Notes: generated by a model not told the origin, from the letters alone. Positions 13,816 through 20,695 are shown, counted from the stretch's first letter. The stretch is 22,070 bases of DNA from Bacteroidales bacterium (GCA_017555445.1 JAFZGK010000042.1:1-22070); one strand, 5' to 3'. Translations and numbers: made by a program.

Positions 13816-16176
13816 CTACTTCTTGAGGCTGAGTTCCTTAACTGGCTGCTCTGGCTTGAGAGTGTCGTTCACCTTCCAGCTCTGAGCCTTCTTCTGAGTG
13901 TACTTAGCTGTTGCGCGTACGTCAGCTGCAGAAGCAGCGAACTTGACATCGTATGCACCTGCTGCAGTCTCCCATGATGAAGTTGCCTCGTTGAATGATG
14001 CAAGAGTGTAAGCGTCAACCTTCATAGTAAGAGTCTCAGACTCGCCTGGAGCAAGAGTCTTTGTCTTAGCAAACGCCTTGAGCTCGAATGCTGGCTTCTC
14101 GAGACCAGCCTCAGGAGCTGTAACGTAAAGCTGAACAGCCTCCTTACCTGCTACCTTACCTGTGTTAGTTACAGTGATAGTAGCTGTGAAGCCGTCAGTA
14201 CCAGCCTTTACAACTGGCTTGCTGTATGCGAATGTAGTGTAAGAAAGACCGTAACCGAATGGATAAGAAACCTCTACATCAGCAGTTGAGAAGTAACGGT
14301 AACCTACATATATACCCTCTGAGTACTCAGTGTAGTCAACGTTCTTGTTAAGTCTTCTTGGACCACCGAAGCCCATCATAGCAGCGAGTGAGTTGCCCTG
14401 ACCACCGTTTCCGTTGTAGTTGTATGGGAAGTTCTCTGATGAAGGGATGTCGAGGTAGTTCATTGGGAATGTCATAGGGAGCTTTCCTGAAGGGTTAGCC
14501 TTACCGCTGAGGATGTCAGCAACTGCATAACCACCTTCCTGTCCAGGAGTCCAAGCGAGGAGGATTGCGTCTGGAATGTGCTTCCAAGATGCAGTCTCGA
14601 TTGTACCACCGATGTTGAGAACTACGATGAACTTCTTACCTGCAGCGTGATATACGTCAGCAAGGTTCTGGATCATCTGACGCTCCTGACCTGTAAGAGT
14701 CCAGTCGCCGTCGAGAGCCTTGCGGTCACCACCCTCACCAGCATTTCTTGAGAGTGTGAATACAGCTACGTCAGTCTGAGGAGCCATCTTCTCGATGAAT
14801 GCGCGGTCGATCTCCATTTCTGGAATAACTGGATCGCCGAGGAGGATACCCATTCCGCCACCTGCGCTAGCGTTGTTCATGCTAGTCTTAGTGAACTTGA
14901 TGTACTGCTCATACCAGTCCTTGATAACAGGGTTTACAGTGTAACCGTTAACCTCGAGACCTTCAGCAACATTGCGGATGTATGGCTTGTTCACGTTACC
15001 TGAACCAGTACCACCTGCGATGAAGTCATATGAACCTGTACCGTAGAGAGCTACAGTCTTCACGCCCTGCATAGGAAGAGCGTTGTTAGCGTTCTTGAGG
15101 AGAACCATTCCCTCTGGAGCAGCTGCGCGAACGAGCTCAGCGTGTGCCTTGAGGTCTGGCTTGTTTGAATACTGATACTTGTTGAAACGTGGAGTCTTAA
15201 CGATGTAGTTGAGCATGTTGCGAACGTTTCTGTCGAGCTCCTCCTGTGTAATCTCACCGCTCTTCACGCCTGCAACGATACGCTCGATCTCATTGTCGCT
15301 ACCTGGCTCCATGAGGTCGTTACCAGCCTTTACAGCCTTGACTGTACCAGCCTTGTTGCCCCAGTCTGTCATCACGATACCGTCGAAGCCCCACTCGTCG
15401 CGGAGAACAGTTGTGAGAAGACCGAATGACTGCTGAGTGTACTCACCGTTGAGCTTGTTGTAAGAAGACATCACTGTCCAAGGCTGAGACTCCTTGACTG
15501 CGATCTCAAATCCCTTGAGGTAAAGCTCGCGGTTAGCTCTCTGGCTTACGCGTGAGTCGTTCTCCATACGGTTAGTCTCCTGGTTGTTTACAGCATAGTG
15601 CTTGAGGCTGACACCTACACCGTTGCTCTGGATACCTCTTACATAAGCGGCAGCCATCTTACCTGTGAGATATGGGTCCTCTGAGAAATACTCGAAGTTA
15701 CGACCGCAAAGTGGATTTCTGTGAAGGTTCTGACCTGGAGCGAGGAGTACGTCAGCACCATACTCGAGAACCTCGTTACCCATAGCTGTAGTAAGTTCCT
15801 CAACGAGAGCAGTGTTCCATGAGCTGGCGAGAACTGTACCTACAGGGAAACCTGTACAATAGTATGTGTTAGGATCGCCTGGGCGTGTAGGGTTGATACG
15901 GAGACCTGCAGGACCGTCAGCGAGGACTGTCTGAGGAATACCGAGGCGCTCTACGGCGCGAGTTGTACCTGCAGCACCAGAAACGAGTACTGTCTGTGAA
16001 GCGGTAAGGCTACCGGCAGCCATGCTACCCCAACCACCACCTACGAGGAGAGTTGCCTTTTCCTCAAGAGTGAGAGCCTTGAGTACTTCTTCAACGTTGT
16101 CTTTGTTGAGCTTTGGCTGAGCGATCATAGAGGTCGCGCAGAGAGCTGCAACAGCAAATGTGAAAATCTTTTTCAT
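13816..16176 (-). CDS. Secreted glycoside hydrolase family 3 (beta-glucosidase type)
   Basis: 786-aa exported enzyme; signal peptide residues 1-19 (MKKIFTFAVAALCATSMIA). The GH3 N-terminal TIM barrel (about 35-330) has the substrate-binding KHYAVN (192-197) and the catalytic nucleophile D271 in GIVMTDWG. The GH3 C-terminal domain (about 365-620) starts with EGMVLLKNANNALPM and includes the loop GGDRKALDGDW. A fibronectin-III-like domain lies at about 655-745 (SYPFGYGLSYTTF..., GKEAVQLYV). The arrangement fits beta-glucosidases and xylosidases that cleave short beta-linked oligosaccharides in the periplasm. Exact specificity cannot be read. No SusC/SusD or regulator is adjacent. Codon use is very biased, suggesting high expression. 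It ends at the shared terminator. Confidence 0.95.
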   Translation of the reverse strand: MKKIFTFAVAALCATSMIAQPKLNKDNVEEVLKALTLEEKATLLVGGGWGSMAAGSLTASQTVLVSGAAGTTRAVERLGIPQTVLADGPAGLRINPTRPGDPNTYYCTGFPVGTVLASSWNTALVEELTTAMGNEVLEYGADVLLAPGQNLHRNPLCGRNFEYFSEDPYLTGKMAAAYVRGIQSNGVGVSLKHYAVNNQETNRMENDSRVSQRANRELYLKGFEIAVKESQPWTVMSSYNKLNGEYTQQSFGLLTTVLRDEWGFDGIVMTDWGNKAGTVKAVKAGNDLMEPGSDNEIERIVAGVKSGEITQEELDRNVRNMLNYIVKTPRFNKYQYSNKPDLKAHAELVRAAAPEGMVLLKNANNALPMQGVKTVALYGTGSYDFIAGGTGSGNVNKPYIRNVAEGLEVNGYTVNPVIKDWYEQYIKFTKTSMNNASAGGGMGILLGDPVIPEMEIDRAFIEKMAPQTDVAVFTLSRNAGEGGDRKALDGDWTLTGQERQMIQNLADVYHAAGKKFIVVLNIGGTIETASWKHIPDAILLAWTPGQEGGYAVADILSGKANPSGKLPMTFPMNYLDIPSSENFPYNYNGNGGQGNSLAAMMGFGGPRRLNKNVDYTEYSEGIYVGYRYFSTADVEVSYPFGYGLSYTTFAYSKPVVKAGTDGFTATITVTNTGKVAGKEAVQLYVTAPEAGLEKPAFELKAFAKTKTLAPGESETLTMKVDAYTLASFNEATSSWETAAGAYDVKFAASAADVRATAKYTQKKAQSWKVNDTLKPEQPVKELSLKK

Positions 16177-16217
16177 GTGTTATTAATTAAAATTAGTGTG
16201 TTGTTTTTTAGAGTTCG

Positions 16218-16225
16218 CAAATATA
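16218..16225 (-). promoter_or_regulatory. Promoter -7 element for the GH3 gene
   Basis: On the minus strand TATATTTG (16225 down to 16218), 41 nt upstream of the ATG at 16176. The expected -33 region (about 16245-16248) shows no clear TTTG and falls within the large dyad at 16229-16287, which suggests regulated rather than constitutive use. Confidence 0.55.
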
Positions 16226-16228
16226 ACA

Positions 16229-16287
16229 TAATTTGGACTATCTGACTTGTCCTATTGTACCAATAGTTTGTCATATAGTCCAAATTA
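16229..16287. repeat. 59-bp nested inverted repeat upstream of GH3
   Basis: Perfect 13-bp outer arms TAATTTGGACTAT (16229-16241) and ATAGTCCAAATTA (16275-16287); inside them TGAC/GTCA (16243-16246, 16270-16273) and a perfect CTATTG-TAC-CAATAG core (16252-16266). It lies between the glycine-rich gene and the GH3 -7 box. No T-run follows on either strand, so it is more like an operator, a cruciform or a processed hairpin than a terminator. Confidence 0.75.
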
Positions 16288-16302
16288 ATTATAAAGTCGG
16301 TC

Positions 16303-17079
16303 TTAGAAGTCGAATCCGTCACCACCGAAGCCGCCGCCACCTGGGCCGCCGAATCCACCACCGCCTGGGCCTCCGAAGCCGCCACCCATCTGTGGCATCT
16401 GCATCTTCTCGATCTTGACTCCCTCAGGAATTGTAAAGAGTGCAGGGTCAACCTCGATGTCTTCTTCGATGCTGATGGCTGTCTGTCCCATCTCGCCGAA
16501 GCCCATGTCCATAGCTGACTTGAGGGTGATTCCCTTGTAGATCCATACTGTCTGAGTTACAGGACCGTTCATACCCTGCGTTCTATAAGAATATTTCTTG
16601 CAGAGCTTGCCGGCTACTTCCTCTTCTCCGAGTTCCTTGATCTTGTTCTTCTTGATCACTTTCTCTGTAAGGTTAGTGAAGTCGATCTTTGTGCGGCTTG
16701 ATGACATTCCCATCTGAGGCATCTCGCGTGCAGTCTTTTCTGCGTCATTTACCATGACGTTCTTGCCGTCAATCACGAGAGTTCTTGTTCTGTTACCGTT
16801 GAACTCGTTTACTGTAACCTGCTTTGCACCGTAATCATCGAAATAGATTACAGGGTTTACTGCCTGTCTTGGCTCGCCGCTTCTTTCGCCTCTGCCAGCG
16901 CCGCCAGGACCTCTCTGACCCATTCCGCCAGGACCGCCAGGTCCGCCGCCACCGAATCTCATTCCGCCCATACCGGCTTCCATTGTAATCTTACCTGATT
17001 TCACAGAATAAACTGCTTCCTGTGCGCTTGCATACAGACCAATTGTCAGCAATGCAGCAATAAATAAAATCTTCTTCAT
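16303..17079 (-). CDS. Exported glycine-rich protein, DUF4412-like
   Basis: 258-aa protein with a signal peptide (residues 1-19, MKKILFIAALLTIGLYASA). Two low-complexity Gly/Pro-rich stretches flank the folded part: residues about 35-70, and the last 30 residues built from repeated GGGFGGPGG units ending in FDF. The folded middle (about 75-228: NPVIYFDDYGAK, VAGKLCKKYSYR, TQTVWIYKGITLKSAM, DPALFTIPEGVKIE) resembles DUF4412-type periplasmic proteins, in which a peptide is converted to or measured against a salt-like ligand; I infer only family resemblance, not function. I chose the Met at 17079, which starts the signal peptide; an in-frame Met at 17091 would add MSYK. It lies upstream of GH3 on the same strand, 126 nt apart, with a separate promoter for GH3. 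Confidence 0.75.
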   Translation of the reverse strand: MKKILFIAALLTIGLYASAQEAVYSVKSGKITMEAGMGGMRFGGGGPGGPGGMGQRGPGGAGRGERSGEPRQAVNPVIYFDDYGAKQVTVNEFNGNRTRTLVIDGKNVMVNDAEKTAREMPQMGMSSSRTKIDFTNLTEKVIKKNKIKELGEEEVAGKLCKKYSYRTQGMNGPVTQTVWIYKGITLKSAMDMGFGEMGQTAISIEEDIEVDPALFTIPEGVKIEKMQMPQMGGGFGGPGGGGFGGPGGGGFGGDGFDF

Positions 17080-17108
17080 TTTATAACTCATTTATTGGCG
17101 TTACCATA

Positions 17109-17116
17109 CAAAGTTA
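17109..17116 (-). promoter_or_regulatory. Promoter -7 element for the glycine-rich gene, with adjacent dyad
   Basis: TAACTTTG on the minus strand (17116 down to 17109), 29 nt before the ATG at 17079. Directly upstream is a perfect 8-bp dyad ACAACTAT-N6-ATAGTTGT (17117-17138), placed in the -7/-33 spacer where a repressor could sit. No clear TTTG at -33. Confidence 0.5.
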
Positions 17117-17217
17117 ACAACTATTTCCATATAGTTGTCATTGCATCATATATAAGACACTTTTTCATCGCTCAGGTTTAATCAGACAGGGATATACGGC
17201 TATTAAGGGTAAATAAA

Positions 17218-17242
17218 AAGTGTGGCTAACCGTGCCACACTT
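17218..17242 (-). terminator. Rho-independent terminator of the rubredoxin gene
   Basis: Perfect 9-bp stem AAGTGTGGC / GCCACACTT with a 7-nt loop; on the minus strand it runs into TTTTTATTTA. The stop codon of rubredoxin lies at the stem/loop border, so the last codons form part of the terminator. Confidence 0.88.
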
Positions 17243-17390
17243 CAAAATGTTCCTTACCTACTCCGCATGCGGGACAGGCCCAGGCGTCGGGGATGTTTTC
17301 GAATGGAGTTCCCGGCAACACGAAGTTTTCCGGATCTCCTTCTGCCGGGTCATATATGTACCCGCAGGTGATGCAAACATATTTGTCCAT
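17226..17390 (-). CDS. Rubredoxin
   Basis: 54-aa one-iron electron-transfer protein, cytosolic. The four iron ligands are C6-x2-C9 (VCITCG) and C39-x2-C42 (ACPACG); the family marks [26 protein letters not shown] and VGKEHFE are all present, and the length is typical. I chose the ATG at 17390 (MDKYVC), the usual family start; an in-frame ATG at 17399 would add MDI. In anaerobes rubredoxin passes electrons to rubrerythrin or superoxide reductase for oxygen and peroxide detoxification; no such partner is in the window. It ends in its own terminator. The upstream 260 bp to the tRNA hold structured DNA but no clear TAnnTTTG element. Confidence 0.95.
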   Translation of the reverse strand: MDKYVCITCGYIYDPAEGDPENFVLPGTPFENIPDAWACPACGVGKEHFEVWHG

Positions 17391-17445
17391 AATGTCCATT
17401 TGTAAGTCCGCATCTGGATTGTCAATAATCTTGCCAAGGTGAGGA

Positions 17446-17495
17446 GGGAAGGGACAGGATTACGTCGCTGGCGCTCCGTTTTCCTGTTCCCTCCC
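17446..17495. repeat. Imperfect inverted repeat in the rubredoxin leader region
   Basis: 14-nt arms at 17446-17459 (GGGAAGGGACAGGA) and 17482-17495 (TCCTGTTCCCTCCC) pair at 13 of 14 positions on the minus strand RNA (one of them G-U, one A-C mismatch), with a 22-nt loop that can form a small GC-rich hairpin. It lies 56 nt before the rubredoxin start; function unknown. Confidence 0.5.
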
Positions 17496-17512
17496 ACGGG
17501 TTATCTTACGAG

Positions 17513-17647
17513 AGAACGCAAAAGCGCGTCCAGCTGTCGCTGTACTGCTTTTTTTGTGCACCTACGTCCCTTATGAGAGCAAGCTCTCAACGGTCCGCAG
17601 GCACACAAAAAAAAGCACTCAACGGAAGTTGAGTGCTTTTGCGTTCT
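17513..17647 (-). other. Structured non-coding segment downstream of tRNA-Arg
   Basis: Perfect 13-bp inverted repeat AGAACGCAAAAGC (17513-17525) / GCTTTTGCGTTCT (17635-17647) encloses, in turn, a long imperfect hairpin (about 17547-17616, tip TGAGAG-CAAG-CTCTCA) and the tRNA terminator (17611-17640). No believable gene is found in any frame. The density of base-pairing suggests an RNA element or a repeat; I do not recognise a family. Confidence 0.45.
17611..17640 (-). terminator. Terminator downstream of tRNA-Arg
   Basis: On the minus strand GCACTCAAC-TTCC-GTTGAGTGC followed by eight T, 12 nt after the tRNA 3' end. Stem extends to 13 bp if the flanking A/T pairs are counted. Confidence 0.9.
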
Positions 17648-17651
17648 TTCG

Positions 17652-17725
17652 TGATCCGGACAGGATTCGAACCTGTGACCCACAGCTTAGAAGGCTGTTG
17701 CTCTATCCAGCTGAGCTACCGGACC
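17652..17725 (-). tRNA. tRNA-Arg (anticodon UCU)
   Basis: 74-nt cloverleaf on the minus strand. The acceptor GGTCCGG pairs with CCGGATC (one G-U) and discriminator A. The D arm is GCTC...GAGC; the anticodon arm is ACAGC-CTTCTAA-GCTGT, giving anticodon TCT; the T arm is ACAGG-TTCGAAT-CCTGT. CCA is not encoded (the acceptor is followed by CGAAAG). It reads AGA/AGG codons, which are abundant in the genes of this window. It has its own promoter and terminator. Confidence 0.97.
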
Positions 17726-17771
17726 AGTCCTTTATCTTAGGAATCAGCGAGGCTGATGTCGAAAGAGGGTG

Positions 17772-17802
17772 CAAAGGTAATACTTTTTTTTTGAAATGCA
17801 AT
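17772..17802 (-). promoter_or_regulatory. Promoter of tRNA-Arg
   Basis: On the minus strand ATTG (17802-17799), 19-nt spacer, then TACCTTTG (17779-17772); 46 nt lie between the -7 box and the tRNA 5' end, leaving a short leader to be trimmed by RNase P. Confidence 0.75.
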
Positions 17803-17862
17803 ACTCAATCGAAATGAGCTGCGGGTTTTGTTTCGGAATATGTACTTATTTCAAAAGTTGTC

Positions 17863-18107
17863 CTACGGATAGGCTGAAAGTCGGACGAATGTAGTGCTGT
17901 AGCTCATGTCAAGCTCGGGAGAGCTGCCGTCATTCAAGATGATTGGTGATTCGCTGGCTTGAGGGATGGCAGTAAGGTGCCAGACAACTGAAAGGGTGTC
18001 GCCGGACTTGTGGGCTTCTGTAAATTCTACTGCAAAGTTGCTGTAGGTTGCAGTCAGGTCGGTGAAGTAGGCGGTGAGTCCGTCGTGTTCGTAGTATCCG
18101 TAGGAGC
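17863..18107 (-). pseudogene. Orphan 3' coding fragment, probable gene remnant
   Basis: On the minus strand an open frame of about 81 codons begins at the stop of the DUF368 gene (GSYGYYEHDGLTAYF...) and ends with TAG at 17863-17865 (...STTFVRLSAYP). Composition, alternating hydrophobic residues and GC-rich third positions look like a real beta-rich protein, but there is no ATG near its beginning, and upstream the same frame runs into the antisense-like shadow of DUF368 codons. The simplest reading is the C-terminal remnant of a gene whose front was deleted when DUF368 was joined to it. An alternative is expression by a -1 frameshift from DUF368. I do not recognise the family. Confidence 0.5.
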
Positions 18108-19085
18108 CTATGCCTTTTTCTCTTTGCTGAGGATTTTTCCTGCGACCTCGATTCCTGTCACAAGTGAGAAACCGACAATGGCGAATAATACAGCTCCTCC
18201 GATATGCAGGTCTGCTGAAGCCATGTACTGGTTCACGATCTCTGAAGGAAGATCGCCGTGCATGCTCTCTGCAATCGGTACGAGTTCAGGGAACTGAGAT
18301 GTAACGATTGCTGACGGATTGCTCCATGGCCATACCTTGACAAGTGATCCGATGATGAAGCCGGCAAGTACGATGAGTGTTTCCTTGTTCCAACGAGCAA
18401 GAAGCCAGTGGAGGAATTTTGAGAATCCGAGGATGCCGACTACCGCTCCGATAAGGAATACGCAAAGTACGAGGAAGTTGCTCATGAAGTCTCCGCTGAA
18501 GAGTCCGGAGATGCATCCCATTATATATTCGTATTTTCCGAGAATGAGCAGGATGAAGCTGCCTGAGATTCCGGGAAGAATCATTGCGCAGATTGCGATG
18601 GCTCCGCTGATGAAGATGAACCAGAGTGCGTCCGGAGTCTGGGTAGGGGAGAGAGTGCAGACTGTAACTCCCAGAACTACTCCAATGATCACCATAATGA
18701 CTTCGCGAAGCTTCAATCCTTTGATTCCACGGAGGATGAATATAGATGACGCTACTATGAGGCCGAAGAAGAATGCCCAGGTCTGGATAGGGTGGTGCTC
18801 AAGCAGATACTGCATGATGCCTGCCAGCGAAACGACACTGACTCCGATTCCGGTAATCAGGGCAAGAAGGAATGATCCGTTGATATGTTTCCAGAATTCC
18901 TTGAAACGTCCGCGCAGCAGGAGGCGGACAGCTTCCATATTCACAGAGGCGATTGAGCCTACGAATTCGTCATATATTCCGGTGATGAATGCGATTGTAC
19001 CTCCGGAAACGCCCGGAATAACGTCAGCGCCGCCCATGCATGCGCCCTTTACCGCTATCATCAGATAGTCTTTCAGTTTTCTCAT
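18108..19085 (-). CDS. DUF368 family polytopic membrane protein
   Basis: 325-aa integral membrane protein with about eight to nine hydrophobic helices. The N-terminal signature GGADVIPGVSGGTIAFITGIY (residues 17-37) and the repeated internal relative AMILPGISGSFILLILGKYE (about 166-185) identify the DUF368 family. In recent work some members (PopT/UptA-like DUF368) are linked to recycling of undecaprenyl phosphate across the membrane; whether that applies here is inference. It is the last clear gene of a minus-strand operon, 12 nt after the preceding gene. Its last codons (KEKKA) abut an orphan open frame. Confidence 0.9.
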   Translation of the reverse strand: MRKLKDYLMIAVKGACMGGADVIPGVSGGTIAFITGIYDEFVGSIASVNMEAVRLLLRGRFKEFWKHINGSFLLALITGIGVSVVSLAGIMQYLLEHHPIQTWAFFFGLIVASSIFILRGIKGLKLREVIMVIIGVVLGVTVCTLSPTQTPDALWFIFISGAIAICAMILPGISGSFILLILGKYEYIMGCISGLFSGDFMSNFLVLCVFLIGAVVGILGFSKFLHWLLARWNKETLIVLAGFIIGSLVKVWPWSNPSAIVTSQFPELVPIAESMHGDLPSEIVNQYMASADLHIGGAVLFAIVGFSLVTGIEVAGKILSKEKKA

Positions 19086-19097
19086 TGCAATAATGCT

Positions 19098-19637
19098 TTA
19101 TCTAATCTTTTCCAAAAAATCAATCAGCTCGTCAAAGATTCTGCAGACATCTCCCCTCAGCTCTTCGCGTGCTCCGCCGTGGAATATCATGTCGTAGACA
19201 TCTCCGTCATAGGCATAACGGCCGATCTTGAACCTGGCTTTGACACATTTGCTGATGAAGTCGATAGGGAAGTCTCCGTTGTCGATAAGCGATATGAACA
19301 GGTCACTTTCTTCCAGGAACATAGGTGCCGCCTTGCCAAGGGACGGGGTTCCGATCCATGACAGTTCCTTGCGCAGGAATGTCTTGTCTATGCTGGTCAG
19401 GAGTTGCTCTCCCTTCTTGAGCTTCCTGAAATCGAAGAAATAGATGTTGACCTTGATACCTTTTTTGCGGCCCCATGAAAGCATGGCTTCCTTGAGCTGG
19501 TCGAATCCTGTCTCCTGCACATCGATGACCGTATTGACTACGGAAATCTTGTCGACAGGCAGGAATGAAGTTTCGATCGGGCTCGCAAACTTGCGGATCT
19601 TCCTTCTTCTGAAGAAGTTTTTCACAAATTCGAACAT
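19098..19637 (-). CDS. Conserved protein of unknown function (DUF6913-like)
   Basis: 179-aa protein without signal or membrane segment. The N-terminus is strongly basic (FFRRRKIRK). The middle has alternating strands and helices (VNTVIDVQETGFDQLKEAM, KVNIYFFDFRK, SDLFISLID) that suggest a small alpha/beta fold. A short motif GRYAYDGDVYDMIFHGG stands near the C-terminus. I believe it is the Bacteroidales family annotated as DUF6913, from gene context next to the PfkB kinase, but cannot confirm the number. It starts 3 nt after the kinase stop and is followed by DUF368 after 12 nt, so these three genes are one operon. Confidence 0.75.
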   Translation of the reverse strand: MFEFVKNFFRRRKIRKFASPIETSFLPVDKISVVNTVIDVQETGFDQLKEAMLSWGRKKGIKVNIYFFDFRKLKKGEQLLTSIDKTFLRKELSWIGTPSLGKAAPMFLEESDLFISLIDNGDFPIDFISKCVKARFKIGRYAYDGDVYDMIFHGGAREELRGDVCRIFDELIDFLEKIR

Positions 19638-19640
19638 AAT

Positions 19641-20633
19641 TTATGAGTTTGCAGCGATGAGTTCTCTGATTTCATGCTTTGCAGCCTTCCAGCGTGGGAT
19701 GTCGATCTTGGTTCCAACCACTTCGACCACTTTTGCAGCAATGATCGAACCGATCTCTCCACACACCTTCAGAGGCATCCCGAGCGAGTGAGCGTAAATG
19801 AAGCCGGCTGCATATGTGTCTCCTGCACCTGTTGCATCGATAGGATTTGCAGGCCAAGCCTCTATGAAATGGTACTCGTCACCTCTCTTGACCATCGATC
19901 CGTCCTTTCCGACCTTTACGACTGCAATTTCGCAATGACGTGCCATTTCTTCAAGGGCCTCGCGTGGCTCAAGTCCTGTGAATGCCTTTGCCTCTGTTTC
20001 ATTGGCAAAGACGATGTCCACATATTTCTCCACTATGTCGTGAAGGAAAGCCTTGTTGGACTCGACTACATTATATGATGCCATATCGATTGAAATCTTG
20101 CATCCTGCCTCTTTTGCCAGTTCTACTGCACGGCGGATAGTTGCTTGATTCTGAACGAGATAGCCCTCGATATGGAAATAATCATATCCCTCAAAGTACT
20201 CAAGCTTGAGATCCTCCGGAACAAGCTCAAGTGCTGCACCGAGATAGACTGCGAATGTCCTTTCCGCATTAGGTGCTGTGATGAACACCATTGCTCTGCC
20301 GGAAGAATGAACTCCCTTGAGAAGGTTTGACTTGATACCATACTGTGCCTGGTCGCTCTTGAAAAGATGACCGAGATCGTCATCTCCCACCTTTCCGATG
20401 AATCCGGATTCCATTCCGAAAATCGCTGTTCCGGTGATGGTGTTGGCTGCAGAACCGCCTGCCACAAGCTGTACACCCATAGGCTTGAGGGTCTGCCAGA
20501 TCTTATCTCCAGTCTCCATGTCAACGTGCTGCATGCTTCCCTTAGGAAGATGGAACTTCTTGAGAAGAGTGTCATCCGGGAGGATTGCGAGAATGTCAGT
20601 CAATGCGTTACCGATACCAAGTATAGAAGCCAT
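19641..20633 (-). CDS. PfkB family carbohydrate/nucleoside kinase (adenosine kinase-like)
   Basis: 330-aa kinase of the ribokinase/PfkB superfamily that phosphorylates a sugar or nucleoside hydroxyl with ATP. The glycine-rich substrate motif is GGSAANTITGTAIFG (59-73); the ATP/anion-hole signature DATGAGDTYAAGF (266-278) contains the catalytic D272. The overall pattern (ASILGIGNALTDIL start, EPDL-like NETEAKAFTG at 211-220) fits the adenosine-kinase-like branch common in Bacteroidetes, but the substrate is not certain. I chose the ATG at 20633; the longer in-frame start at 20672 would span the promoter. First gene of the operon with the DUF6913-like and DUF368 genes. Confidence 0.9.
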   Translation of the reverse strand: MASILGIGNALTDILAILPDDTLLKKFHLPKGSMQHVDMETGDKIWQTLKPMGVQLVAGGSAANTITGTAIFGMESGFIGKVGDDDLGHLFKSDQAQYGIKSNLLKGVHSSGRAMVFITAPNAERTFAVYLGAALELVPEDLKLEYFEGYDYFHIEGYLVQNQATIRRAVELAKEAGCKISIDMASYNVVESNKAFLHDIVEKYVDIVFANETEAKAFTGLEPREALEEMARHCEIAVVKVGKDGSMVKRGDEYHFIEAWPANPIDATGAGDTYAAGFIYAHSLGMPLKVCGEIGSIIAAKVVEVVGTKIDIPRWKAAKHEIRELIAANS

Positions 20634-20660
20634 ATTCTTTATTTTATACGTATAACCGAG

Positions 20661-20668
20661 CAAAGTTA
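20661..20668 (-). promoter_or_regulatory. Promoter -7 element for the kinase operon
   Basis: TAACTTTG on the minus strand (20668 down to 20661), 27 nt before the kinase ATG. It lies inside a short dyad AAAGTT-AACA-AACTTT. The same TAACTTTG octamer precedes the glycine-rich gene at 17109-17116. Confidence 0.5.
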
Positions 20669-20681
20669 ACAAACTTTTGGA

Positions 20682-20689
20682 TATATTTG
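20682..20689 (+). promoter_or_regulatory. Promoter -7 element, near-leaderless, for the UPF0104 gene
   Basis: TATATTTG ends 6 nt before the ATG at 20696, so transcription would begin at or within a few bases of the start codon. No clear -33 TTTG is seen. Confidence 0.55.
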
Positions 20690-20695
20690 CACCCC

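Noticed and set aside
13816..16176. GH3 plus neighbours as a polysaccharide utilisation locus
   Set aside because: No SusC/SusD, regulator or second CAZyme next to it; the flanking genes have separate promoters and terminators.
16313..16375. Glycine-codon repeats as a CRISPR-like array
   Set aside because: Period follows codons of the GGGFGGPGG tail, with no unique spacers; it is a coding repeat.
17554..17817. 87-codon plus-strand frame containing DPDRIRTCDPQ
   Set aside because: This is the well-known false protein made by translating the antisense of a tRNA gene; it overlaps tRNA-Arg and its promoter.
18319..19068. 249-codon plus-strand frame opposite DUF368
   Set aside because: Antisense shadow rich in Met, Pro, Thr and Arg with no recognisable domain; the opposite strand is a clear DUF368 protein.
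20687..20695. TTG start for the UPF0104 gene
   Set aside because: The TTG is part of the TATATTTG promoter element; the ATG three codons later fits the family.
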